Assembly (NCBI RefSeq): GCF_029893805.1
Contig: NZ_JARXYP010000002.1
Location: forward strand, 5,952,001 to 6,016,000
Direction of reading: 5' to 3'
From: Streptomyces sp. SAI-135
GTDB taxonomy: Bacteria; Actinomycetota; Actinomycetes; Streptomycetales; Streptomycetaceae
Length of the DNA: 64,000 nucleotides
Shown: positions 17,019 through 23,769 of the stretch, one piece after another
Numbering within the stretch: the first letter of the stretch is position 1
Layout: the number at the start of each line of letters is the position of its first letter
Program-made: the position numbers and the translations under genes
The notes under the pieces: model-generated
What the model was told of the DNA's origin: nothing
What the model saw: only the letters and a program-made list of their open reading frames with translations
Database searches by the model: none

Positions 17019-17603
17019 ATGGCAGATGTTCTTCCTCTGGTCGAGGCCCGGTTGCGCAGCGCGCTGGGCGAGCCGGACGCGCGCGCGGCGGTCACCTTCC
17101 TCGGCACGGACCGCATCGAGGTGCTCCGCTTCACCGACGGGGACATCGTCCGCTACGCCACTCTCGGCATGTCCGTCCAGCCGATGGGCGACCCCACCGC
17201 GATGCTCGCCGACCCGGTGAAGGGCCCGCGCGCCGAACTGCTCATCTCCGTGCGGGCGGGGGTCGCCGACACCGACAAGGTGCTCCGCCCGCTCGCCGTA
17301 CTGGCCGCGTCCCCGCAGGTCGAGGGCGTGGTCGTGGCCCCGGGCGCCTCGCTCGACGTGGGTGAACCCCTGTGGCCCGGCGCCCCGTTCACCTCGGTCC
17401 TGGTCGCCGAGCCGGGCGGCCTGGTCGAGGACCTGGAGCTCGACGAGCCCCTCGACCCGGTGCACTTCCTGCCGCTGCTCCCCATGACCCCCAACGAGGC
17501 CGCCTGGAAGCGCGTGCACGGCGCCCAGGCCCTCCAGGAGCGCTGGCTGACGAACGGGACGGACCTCAGGGATCCGTCCCGGAAGTCCGTCCCGCTGGAG
17601 TGA
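17019..17603 (+). CDS. Suppressor-of-fused (SUFU) domain protein
   Basis: A 194-residue soluble protein starting MADVLPLVEARLRSALGEPD. Features typical of bacterial SUFU-domain proteins are VEGVVVAPGASLDVGEPLWP and the C-terminal FLPLLPMTPNEAAWKRVHGA followed by QALQERW. In bacteria these are often linked to immunity or self-protection sets, but no toxin gene is beside it here, and its conservation in Streptomyces suggests a housekeeping role. ATG 17019 is chosen; an in-frame extension to 16929 reads through hairpin sequence. It converges on the MFS gene with a 30-base gap containing an ACCGGT-type inverted repeat. Confidence 0.75.
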   Translation: MADVLPLVEARLRSALGEPDARAAVTFLGTDRIEVLRFTDGDIVRYATLGMSVQPMGDPTAMLADPVKGPRAELLISVRAGVADTDKVLRPLAVLAASPQVEGVVVAPGASLDVGEPLWPGAPFTSVLVAEPGGLVEDLELDEPLDPVHFLPLLPMTPNEAAWKRVHGAQALQERWLTNGTDLRDPSRKSVPLE

Positions 17604-17633
17604 CTGATCTCACCAACCGGTGGCCGGGACCGG

Positions 17634-18857
17634 TCAGTTGGCGAACACGGTGACACTGTCCTCGACCGCGTGCTTCGGCTCCAGCTCCTGCGCCTCGTGG
17701 GTGAGTGCCTTCCGTCGTACGACGACCACCAGCGCGCCCAGCACCGCGGTCACCGCCGCCACCACGAACGGCATGTGGATGTCGGTCCACTCCTCGATCT
17801 TCGGCGCGAAGTAGGGCGCCGCGGCCGCCGCGAACCAGCGCACGAAGTTGTAGCCAGCGCTCGCCACCGGCCGCGGGGCGTCCGACACGCCGAGCGCCAG
17901 CTCCGTGTAGACCGTGTTGTTCACGCCGATGAAGGCGCCGGACAGGATCGTGCAGACGATGGCCGCGGTGTGGTTGCCGTAACCGAGGACGAGTACGTCG
18001 AGCGCGAGCAGGGCCAGCGAACCGCCGAGGACCTTCAGGGAGCCGAACCGCTCCTGGAGGCGCGGTGCGACGAACACCGAGAAGACGGCGAGCAGCACAC
18101 CCCAGGCGAAGAACACGGCACCCGACTTGTACGGGGTCATGTCCAGCACGAACGGGGTGAAGGCCAGCACCGTGAAGAACGTGTAGTTGTAGAAGAAGGA
18201 CGAGACGGCCGCCGAGGCGAGACCGCCGTGGCCGAGTGCCTTGATCGGGTCCAGCAGGGAGGTCTTGCGGGCCGGCTTCGGCTGTTCCTTGAGGAACGCC
18301 GTGACGCACAGGAAGCCGACGGCCATCAGGAAGGCCGTGCCGAAGAACGGGTAGCGCCAGCTGGCGTCACCGAGCAGGGCGCCGAGCAGCGGACCGCACG
18401 CCATGCCGAGGCCCAGGGCGGACTCGTACAGCAGGATGGCCGCCGCGCTGCCGCCGGCCGCCGCGCCGACGATGACGGCGAGGGCCGTGGAGACGAAGAG
18501 GGCGTTGCCCAGGCCCCAGCCGGCCCGGAAGCCGACCAGTTCACCGACCGAGCCCGAGGTGCCGGCGAGTCCGGCGAAGACCACGACCAGGGCGAGACCG
18601 AGCAGCAGGGTCTTCTTGCCGCCGATGCGGCTGGAGACGAAGCCGGTGACCAGCATCGCGATCGCGGTGATCAGGAAGTACGAGGTGAACAGGAGGGACA
18701 CCTGGCTCGCCGTGGCGTCCAGGCCCTTCGCGATCGACGGCAGGATCGGGTCCACGAGTCCGATGCCCATGAACGCGACGACGGACGCGCCCGCCGTCGC
18801 CCACACGGCCTTCGGTTGGCGCAGGATGCCGCCGGCTCCCGCATCGAAGGGGTCCAT
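17634..18857 (-). CDS. Major facilitator superfamily transporter
   Basis: A 407-residue, 12-helix permease of the drug:H+ antiporter type. Family motif A is seen as GFVSSRIGGKK between helices 2 and 3 and motif C-like glycine-rich sequence as ALGLGMACGPLLGALLGDAS. It should export small molecules with proton exchange; the substrate is unknown. ATG 18857 has GGAGG just upstream. Its promoter region holds a short palindrome (18923-18935), but no regulator gene is adjacent, so any repressor must be encoded elsewhere. Confidence 0.88.
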   Translation of the reverse strand: MDPFDAGAGGILRQPKAVWATAGASVVAFMGIGLVDPILPSIAKGLDATASQVSLLFTSYFLITAIAMLVTGFVSSRIGGKKTLLLGLALVVVFAGLAGTSGSVGELVGFRAGWGLGNALFVSTALAVIVGAAAGGSAAAILLYESALGLGMACGPLLGALLGDASWRYPFFGTAFLMAVGFLCVTAFLKEQPKPARKTSLLDPIKALGHGGLASAAVSSFFYNYTFFTVLAFTPFVLDMTPYKSGAVFFAWGVLLAVFSVFVAPRLQERFGSLKVLGGSLALLALDVLVLGYGNHTAAIVCTILSGAFIGVNNTVYTELALGVSDAPRPVASAGYNFVRWFAAAAAPYFAPKIEEWTDIHMPFVVAAVTAVLGALVVVVRRKALTHEAQELEPKHAVEDSVTVFAN

Positions 18858-18899
18858 GGTCGTTCCTCCACTCCTCACGGAGATAGTTGGTATATGCAC

Positions 18900-18935
18900 A
18901 TAGTAAGTTAGGTCGGCTAATTAATGCAAGCTGCA
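18900..18935 (-). promoter_or_regulatory. Candidate promoter and operator of the MFS gene
   Basis: Read on the minus strand: -35 TTGCAT (18924-18929) and -10 TACTAT (18900-18905) with an 18-base spacer, about 40 bases before the start. The -35 box overlaps the palindrome ATGCA-AGC-TGCAT (18923-18935), a plausible MarR- or TetR-type operator. The segment is conspicuously AT-rich for this genome. Confidence 0.5.
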
Positions 18936-19029
18936 TCTAGATCCTTCTGGTGGGGCCGGGAGAACCCGTTCCGTCCGGACGGGTGATCGTCCTTGACGTG
19001 GCGGAGCGGGGGTAGGACCGTGGGGCCCT

Positions 19030-19671
19030 ATGAGGGGCGAACCCAGTTGCCCGAAGTGTGGTGGCCGGGTCAGGGCTCCCGGACTCTTCGCCGATTCCTG
19101 GCAGTGCGACGTGCACGGGACGGTGCATCCGCTGCAGCCCGTGATCCCGCCCAGTGTCGAGGCCCTCGATGTCGTGGTGCATCGCACGCAGGTCCCGGTG
19201 TGGATGCCGTGGCCGCTGCCGGTCGGCTGGCTGTTCACGGGCGTGGCCTGCGCGGGCGACGACCGCAGCGGAGGTCGTGCGACGGCTGTGGCGTGCACCG
19301 GTCCGGGCCCGCTCGGGGGTGTCGGCGAGCTGATCCTGGTGGCCGAGGAGCTCGGGGTCGGGCTCGGGGCGCGCTACGCGGGGATCGACGGGCCCGACCC
19401 GGGGCCGTACATGAGCGTCGAGAAGCCGCCGCAGGCCAAGGTGCTGGCCGCCGGCCGGCCGACTCCGCTGTGGCATGTGGCCGGGGTGCCGGAAGACCGG
19501 GCCGTTTTCGCCGGTGAGGCGCTGGGGCTGTGGCTGTGGGCCGTGGTGTGGCCCGAGCAGTCCGGGTTGCTGATGTACGACGAACTGGTGCTGACGGACC
19601 TGCGGGACGCCGGGGCGGAAGTGGAACTGGTGCCCTGCGGGGCGTTGTCGCCGCGCTTGCTGAAGCCGTAG
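19030..19671 (+). CDS. DUF6758-like protein with N-terminal zinc-ribbon half
   Basis: A 213-residue protein starting MRGEPSCPKCGGRVRAPGLF, with CPKC and a further Cys/His pair (WQCDVHG) that could bind zinc. The centre is Trp/Pro-rich (VPVWMPWPLPVGWLFTGVAC) and the end is beta-rich. I believe this is the actinobacterial DUF6758 family, of unknown function, commonly placed just before the PHP phosphoesterase gene as here. No signal peptide. ATG 19030. Confidence 0.75.
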   Translation: MRGEPSCPKCGGRVRAPGLFADSWQCDVHGTVHPLQPVIPPSVEALDVVVHRTQVPVWMPWPLPVGWLFTGVACAGDDRSGGRATAVACTGPGPLGGVGELILVAEELGVGLGARYAGIDGPDPGPYMSVEKPPQAKVLAAGRPTPLWHVAGVPEDRAVFAGEALGLWLWAVVWPEQSGLLMYDELVLTDLRDAGAEVELVPCGALSPRLLKP

Positions 19672-19717
19672 CGCGCCCCGGGAGGGGCGGGTGCGCTGCG
19701 GTGGCGGCCGCGGGTCC

Positions 19718-19752
19718 GTCGTGGCTGGGCGCGCAGTTCCCCGCGCCCCTGG
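19718..19752 (+). repeat. Dispersed Streptomyces intergenic repeat, copy 1
   Basis: Core GCGCAGTTCCCCGCGC with flanking GTCGTGGCTG, between the DUF6758 and PHP genes. A near-identical copy lies at 23,641-23,680. This short element is familiar from many Streptomyces intergenic regions and can fold into a G/C-rich stem. Its role is not established. Confidence 0.65.
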
Positions 19753-19807
19753 GGGGTTACCCTGGAGCGTCCTTTCCCGTCACCCCGGCTCGGTGGAGTT
19801 CCCCCTC

Positions 19808-20665
19808 GTGCGTATCGACCTGCACTGTCACTCCACGGCTTCCGACGGGACCGACACGCCTGCCGAGCTGGTGCGCAACGCCGCCGCTGCCGGGCTGGAC
19901 GTCGTCGCGCTCACCGATCACGACACCACGCGCGGGTACGCCGAGGCGCGTGCCGCGCTGCCCGCCGGGCTGACCCTCGTCACCGGGGCCGAACTGTCCT
20001 GCCGGATCGACGGGGTGTCCATGCACATGCTGGCCTACCTGTTCGACCCCGAGGAGCCGGAGCTGCTCGCCGAGCGGGAGCTCGTCCGGGACGACCGGGT
20101 GCCCCGGGCGCGGGCCATGGTGGCCAGGCTCCAGGAGCTGGGTGTGCCGGTCACCTGGGAGCAGGTGGCGCGGATCGCCGGAGACGGTTCCGTCGGACGG
20201 CCGCACGTCGCCACCGCGCTCGTCGAGCTCGGGGTCGTACCGAGTGTCGACGACGCCTTCACCACCGACTGGCTGGCCGACGGCGGCCGGGCCCATGTGG
20301 AGAAGCACGAGACCGACCCCTTCGAGGCGATCCGGCTGGTCAAGGGGGCCGGCGGGGTCACCGTGTTCGCCCACCCCGGCGCGAGCAAGCGCGGCCGCAC
20401 CGTCCCGGAGTCCGCGATCGCCGAGATGGCCGCCGCCGGACTCGACGGCATCGAGGTCGACCACATGGACCACGACGCGGACACGCGCGGACGGCTGCGC
20501 GGGCTCGCCGCCGACCTCGGGCTGCTCGCCACCGGGTCCAGCGACTACCACGGCAGCCGCAAGACGGTCGCCCTCGGCGAGTACACGACGGACCCCGAGG
20601 TCTACGGGGAGATCACGCGGCGGGCGACGGGCGCGTTCCCCGTCCCCGGGACCGGCGGAATCTGA
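19808..20665 (+). CDS. PHP-domain phosphoesterase
   Basis: A 285-residue metal-dependent hydrolase. All PHP motifs are visible: HCH near the start (residues 6-8 in VRIDLHCHSTASDGTDTP), LTDHDT, GAELSC, FAHPG, and the terminal SDYHG. The family includes nucleoside 3',5'-bisphosphate phosphatases (YciV/RnaAM type) and other cytosolic phosphoesterases with two or three metals. RnaAM-like activity is plausible. GTG 19808 is chosen because it immediately precedes the RIDLHCH strand; the frame extends upstream through the dispersed repeat. Confidence 0.9.
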   Translation: MRIDLHCHSTASDGTDTPAELVRNAAAAGLDVVALTDHDTTRGYAEARAALPAGLTLVTGAELSCRIDGVSMHMLAYLFDPEEPELLAERELVRDDRVPRARAMVARLQELGVPVTWEQVARIAGDGSVGRPHVATALVELGVVPSVDDAFTTDWLADGGRAHVEKHETDPFEAIRLVKGAGGVTVFAHPGASKRGRTVPESAIAEMAAAGLDGIEVDHMDHDADTRGRLRGLAADLGLLATGSSDYHGSRKTVALGEYTTDPEVYGEITRRATGAFPVPGTGGI

Positions 20666-20755
20666 GGTCCCACCCCGCTTCCCCTCACCCGGCGCCGCAG
20701 GCCGTACCCGTGCCCGGCGCCGTGTACCACCCATTTCGGTAAGGCCAGTTCCACC

Positions 20756-21361
20756 ATGTTCGACGTCGCTGTCTTCGGCTCGCTCTTCCTCACCCTGTTC
20801 GTCATCATGGATCCCCCCGGGATCACCCCGATCTTCCTCGCCCTCACCGCCGGCCGGCCCGGCAAGGTGCAGAAGCGGATGGCCTTCCAGGCGGTCTGCG
20901 TGGCGGGCGGTGTCATCGCCGTCTTCGGGCTCCTGGGCCACCAGATCCTGGACTACCTGCACGTCTCCGTGCCCGCGCTGATGATCGCGGGTGGCCTGCT
21001 GCTCCTGCTGATCGCGCTCGACCTGCTCACCGGCAAGACCGACGAGCCGAAGCAGACCAAGGACGTCAACGTGGCGCTCGTACCCCTGGGCATGCCGCTG
21101 CTGGCGGGCCCGGGTGCGATCGTCTCCGTCATCCTCGCCGTGCAGAAGGCCCACAGTGTCGCCACCCAGGTCTCCGTGTGGACCGCCATCCTCGCCATCC
21201 ACGTCGTGCTGTGGCTGGTGATGCGGTACTCCCTGCTGATCATCCGGGTCATCAAGGACGGCGGTGTGGTGCTGGTGACCCGGCTCGCGGGCATGATGCT
21301 GTCCGCGATCGCCGTGCAGCAGATCATCAACGGGATCACCCAGGTGATCCGGGCGAGCTGA
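20756..21361 (+). CDS. MarC-family integral membrane protein
   Basis: A 201-residue protein with six membrane helices. The MarC family signatures are FVIMDPPGITPIFLALT in helix 1 and PLGMPLLAGPGAIVSVI in helix 4. The function of the family is unresolved; E. coli MarC is not an antibiotic efflux determinant as once thought. ATG 20756. It follows the PHP gene by 90 bases on the same strand, probably the same transcript, and ends at a strong terminator. Confidence 0.9.
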   Translation: MFDVAVFGSLFLTLFVIMDPPGITPIFLALTAGRPGKVQKRMAFQAVCVAGGVIAVFGLLGHQILDYLHVSVPALMIAGGLLLLLIALDLLTGKTDEPKQTKDVNVALVPLGMPLLAGPGAIVSVILAVQKAHSVATQVSVWTAILAIHVVLWLVMRYSLLIIRVIKDGGVVLVTRLAGMMLSAIAVQQIINGITQVIRAS

Positions 21362-21378
21362 GCCCGGGATGCATGCGC

Positions 21379-21416
21379 AGAGCCCCCGCCCGGCGTCGAT
21401 GCCTGGCGGGGGCTCT
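21379..21416 (+). terminator. Terminator between marC-type gene and a small convergent gene
   Basis: Perfect 12-bp stem AGAGCCCCCGCC (21379-21390) / GGCGGGGGCTCT (21405-21416), 14-base loop, 18 bases after the MarC stop. It faces a minus-strand small gene ending at 21454, so it probably works in both directions. Confidence 0.8.
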
Positions 21417-21453
21417 GAAGCTTCAGCGGTGATCCGCGTCTGTACTGTTGAGG

Positions 21454-21606
21454 TTATGAGGCCGAGGTGTCGGCCGGACGGATCCAGAGCCGCTGTCCTA
21501 TGGCGGCGGCCTGCTGAACGATCCGGTTGACGGAGGCGGCGTCCACGACAGTGCTGTCCACGGGCGTGCCGTCGACGTCGTCGAGTCGCATGATTTCGAA
21601 GCGCAT
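21454..21606 (-). CDS. Conserved 50-residue hypothetical protein
   Basis: Reads MRFEIMRLDDVDGTPVDSTV at the N terminus and ends with QRLWIRPADTSAS. It is a short soluble alpha/beta-like protein that I have seen as a conserved Streptomyces small protein of unknown function. ATG 21606 has GGGAG a few bases upstream, and coding bias is good. The upstream region (21607-21790) is AT-rich and should contain its promoter and that of the divergent NYN gene. Confidence 0.7.
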   Translation of the reverse strand: MRFEIMRLDDVDGTPVDSTVVDAASVNRIVQQAAAIGQRLWIRPADTSAS

Positions 21607-21791
21607 GGCTTCTCCCTTCGTCTGGTCATCCTCCTGCGGAGAATTACTGCGTACAGAGGTAGTCAACGGGGTTCGTGTTACAAACATTCCCTACGCTAAA
21701 GAAATTTTTCGAACGGCTAACTACTGACCGGTAAGTGAGTCTTCGGAGACTCCTTGGGACCGGTTGTGTTCGCAGCGTGACCGCCGGGACA

Positions 21792-22694
21792 ATGGTGGCG
21801 ATGAACGACGACCTGGCGCCGCTGAGCGCCCGCATCGACCGCACCAACGAGCTGCTCACGCGCATGCTCGCCGAGGTGGCGAAGACGCCCTCGACGCATG
21901 CGATCTTCGTCGACGCGGGCTACCTCTACGCGGCCGCGGGACGACTCGTCACCGGCACCGAGGACCGGCGCGCCTTCGACCTCGACGCCGAGGGCCTGAT
22001 CGAGGCCCTCATCGACCGGGCGCGGACCATCTTCGCGGACAGCAGACTGCTCAGGGTCTACTGGTACGACGGCGCGAGACGCCGCATCCACACGGCGGAG
22101 CAGCAGTCCATCGCCGAACTCCCCGACGTGAAAGTCCGGCTGGGCAACCTCAACGCCAACAACCAGCAGAAGGGCGTCGACTCGCTGATCCGCTCCGACC
22201 TGGAGTCCCTGGCCCGGCACCGCGCGATCAGCGACGCGGCACTCCTGGGCGGTGACGAGGACCTGGTCTCGGCGGTCGAGGCGGCCCAGGGCTACGGCGC
22301 CCGCGTCCACCTGTGGGGCATCGAGGCACCCGAGGGCCGCAACCAGGCGGAACCGCTGCTGTGGGAGGTCGACAGCCAGCGCACCCTCGACCTCGACTTC
22401 TTCAAGCCGTACGTCTCCCGGCGGGCCGCCGTCCCCTACGAGGCGACGGCCGCCCGGCCCAGCCGTGAGGACGTCCGTTTCGTGGGCGCGCAGATCGCCG
22501 CGAAGTGGCTCGCGGAGCGGGGGCGGGCGGCACTGCAGGAACTCCTGCCCGGCCATCCCTATCTGCCCGGATCGGTCGACCAGGACCTGCTGGTCGAGGC
22601 GGAGGGGCTCCTCCAGTACTCCCTGCGGGGGCAGGCGGACCTGCGGCGGGCGCTGCGGGACGGGTTCTGGGAGCACCTGCAGGGGCAGTACTGA
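21792..22694 (+). CDS. NYN-domain (PIN-like) putative RNase
   Basis: A protein of about 300 residues. The N-terminal half is a NYN/LabA-type PIN-fold domain: the acidic strand HAIFVDAGYLYAAAGR, SLIRSDLESLA and LLGGDEDLVSAVEAA carry conserved Asp residues expected to bind Mg2+ for RNA cleavage. The C-terminal half is helical (about 200-300) and lacks a named domain. Two close in-frame starts exist, ATG 21792 (MVAMNDD) and ATG 21801; the first has GGGA at proper distance. It is expected to act as a cytosolic RNA-processing or decay enzyme, with no known partner. Confidence 0.83.
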   Translation: MVAMNDDLAPLSARIDRTNELLTRMLAEVAKTPSTHAIFVDAGYLYAAAGRLVTGTEDRRAFDLDAEGLIEALIDRARTIFADSRLLRVYWYDGARRRIHTAEQQSIAELPDVKVRLGNLNANNQQKGVDSLIRSDLESLARHRAISDAALLGGDEDLVSAVEAAQGYGARVHLWGIEAPEGRNQAEPLLWEVDSQRTLDLDFFKPYVSRRAAVPYEATAARPSREDVRFVGAQIAAKWLAERGRAALQELLPGHPYLPGSVDQDLLVEAEGLLQYSLRGQADLRRALRDGFWEHLQGQY

Positions 22695-22698
22695 CCGC

Positions 22699-23568
22699 CT
22701 ATCGGTCGAGGCTGTCCCAGAAGTCCGCCAGGGCGTGGGCCGTGGGCAGCGGCTCGTCGGCGTTGGGGGAGTGGTCGGCCCCCGGGATCACCGTGCGGCG
22801 GGCGCGCAGGCGTACGGCCATGTCGTCGAGGAGGGGAATCGGCCAGGTGTCGTCCTGCGAACCGGACAGGACGTGGAACGGCAGCGGGACGGCGGCGAGT
22901 TCGCTCACCAGATCCGGCTCCGTGCACAACTGACGCCCGGTCGCGAGGAGTTGGGCGGGCTTGTTGCCGAGCCAGCGGCGGCGCAGCTGTACGACGTCCC
23001 CGATGCCCTGCGCGGGGCCGCCGACCTCCTCCGGCGGGCCCATGGCCAGGATCGCGTCCCACACCTCGGCCATCGTCATCACCCCGAGCGCGTCCCGCAG
23101 CAGTTTCACGCGCTGCTGCTGGGAGTCGGAGATCTGCGCGGGGCCCGAGGAGACGAGGGTCAACGAGATGAAGGGCGAGTGGTCGAGCAGGACGGCGGCG
23201 CGCGCGATCTGGCCGCCCAGGGAGTGCCCCACCAGATGCACGGGGGTGCCGACGGCGGCGGCCTGGGCGAGCACGTCCCGCGCCAACTCGCCTCGCGCAT
23301 AGGCGGATTCGTCGGTCTGCGGCCCGTCCGACTCGAACTGGCCCCGCCCGTCCACGGCCACGATCCGGTAGCCGCGCGCGGTGAGCGGTTCGTGGAGCAG
23401 CGTGAAGTCCTCCTTGCTGCCCGTGAAGCCGGGGAGCAGCAGCGCGGTGCCCTTCGCGGTGACGCCGTCGGGCACGGCCGAATCCACGACCGCGAACTCA
23501 CCACGAGCGGTGCGCAGGGGATAGGCGCGGGCGCCTGGCGGCAGGGCGAAGACGGCTCGGGTGCTCAC
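22699..23568 (-). CDS. Alpha/beta-hydrolase
   Basis: A 289-residue hydrolase. The nucleophile elbow is GHSLGGQIAR, the oxyanion/lid region LLLPGFTGSKEDFTLLHEP, and the terminal GADHSPNADEP supplies the catalytic His. There is no signal peptide, so it is a cytosolic esterase or lipase-like enzyme with unknown substrate. It converges on the NYN gene with only four bases between stops. The upstream 201 bases to the DEAD-box gene hold a dispersed repeat and a terminator. Confidence 0.85.
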   Translation of the reverse strand: MSTRAVFALPPGARAYPLRTARGEFAVVDSAVPDGVTAKGTALLLPGFTGSKEDFTLLHEPLTARGYRIVAVDGRGQFESDGPQTDESAYARGELARDVLAQAAAVGTPVHLVGHSLGGQIARAAVLLDHSPFISLTLVSSGPAQISDSQQQRVKLLRDALGVMTMAEVWDAILAMGPPEEVGGPAQGIGDVVQLRRRWLGNKPAQLLATGRQLCTEPDLVSELAAVPLPFHVLSGSQDDTWPIPLLDDMAVRLRARRTVIPGADHSPNADEPLPTAHALADFWDSLDR

Positions 23569-23640
23569 GGGGTGAGGGTAGCGGGCGGGGGTGGGAGGGG
23601 GGCGCCGTAGGGGTACCGCCGGAGCGTGGGCTGCGGGAGC

Positions 23641-23680
23641 GTCGTGGCTTGGCGCGCAGTTCCCCGCGCGCCTGGGTGGG
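23641..23680 (+). repeat. Dispersed Streptomyces intergenic repeat, copy 2
   Basis: Matches copy 1 at 19718-19752 through the shared stretches GTCGTGGCT and GCGCAGTTCCCCGCGC. It lies between the hydrolase gene and the DEAD-box terminator. Both copies are intergenic and read in the same orientation. Confidence 0.65.
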
Positions 23681-23723
23681 TGCCGACCGCGTCGGTTGTC
23701 ATGGGCCGGCGCTGGGAACGCCG

Positions 23724-23759
23724 ACGGCCCGGCCCCCCTGGCAGGGGGAACCGGGCCGT
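23724..23759 (-). terminator. Strong terminator of the DEAD-box helicase gene
   Basis: Stem ACGGCCCGG (23724-23732) / CCGGGCCGT (23751-23759) continued inward by CCCCCT/AGGGGG, starting 11 bases after the helicase stop on the minus strand. Very stable and close to the stop, as expected for an intrinsic terminator without a U-tract. Confidence 0.8.
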
Positions 23760-23769
23760 GGGCGTCGGA

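Noticed and set aside
19681..19807. PHP gene starting upstream at 19691
   Set aside because: This would translate the dispersed intergenic repeat; GTG 19808 directly precedes the conserved HCH strand.
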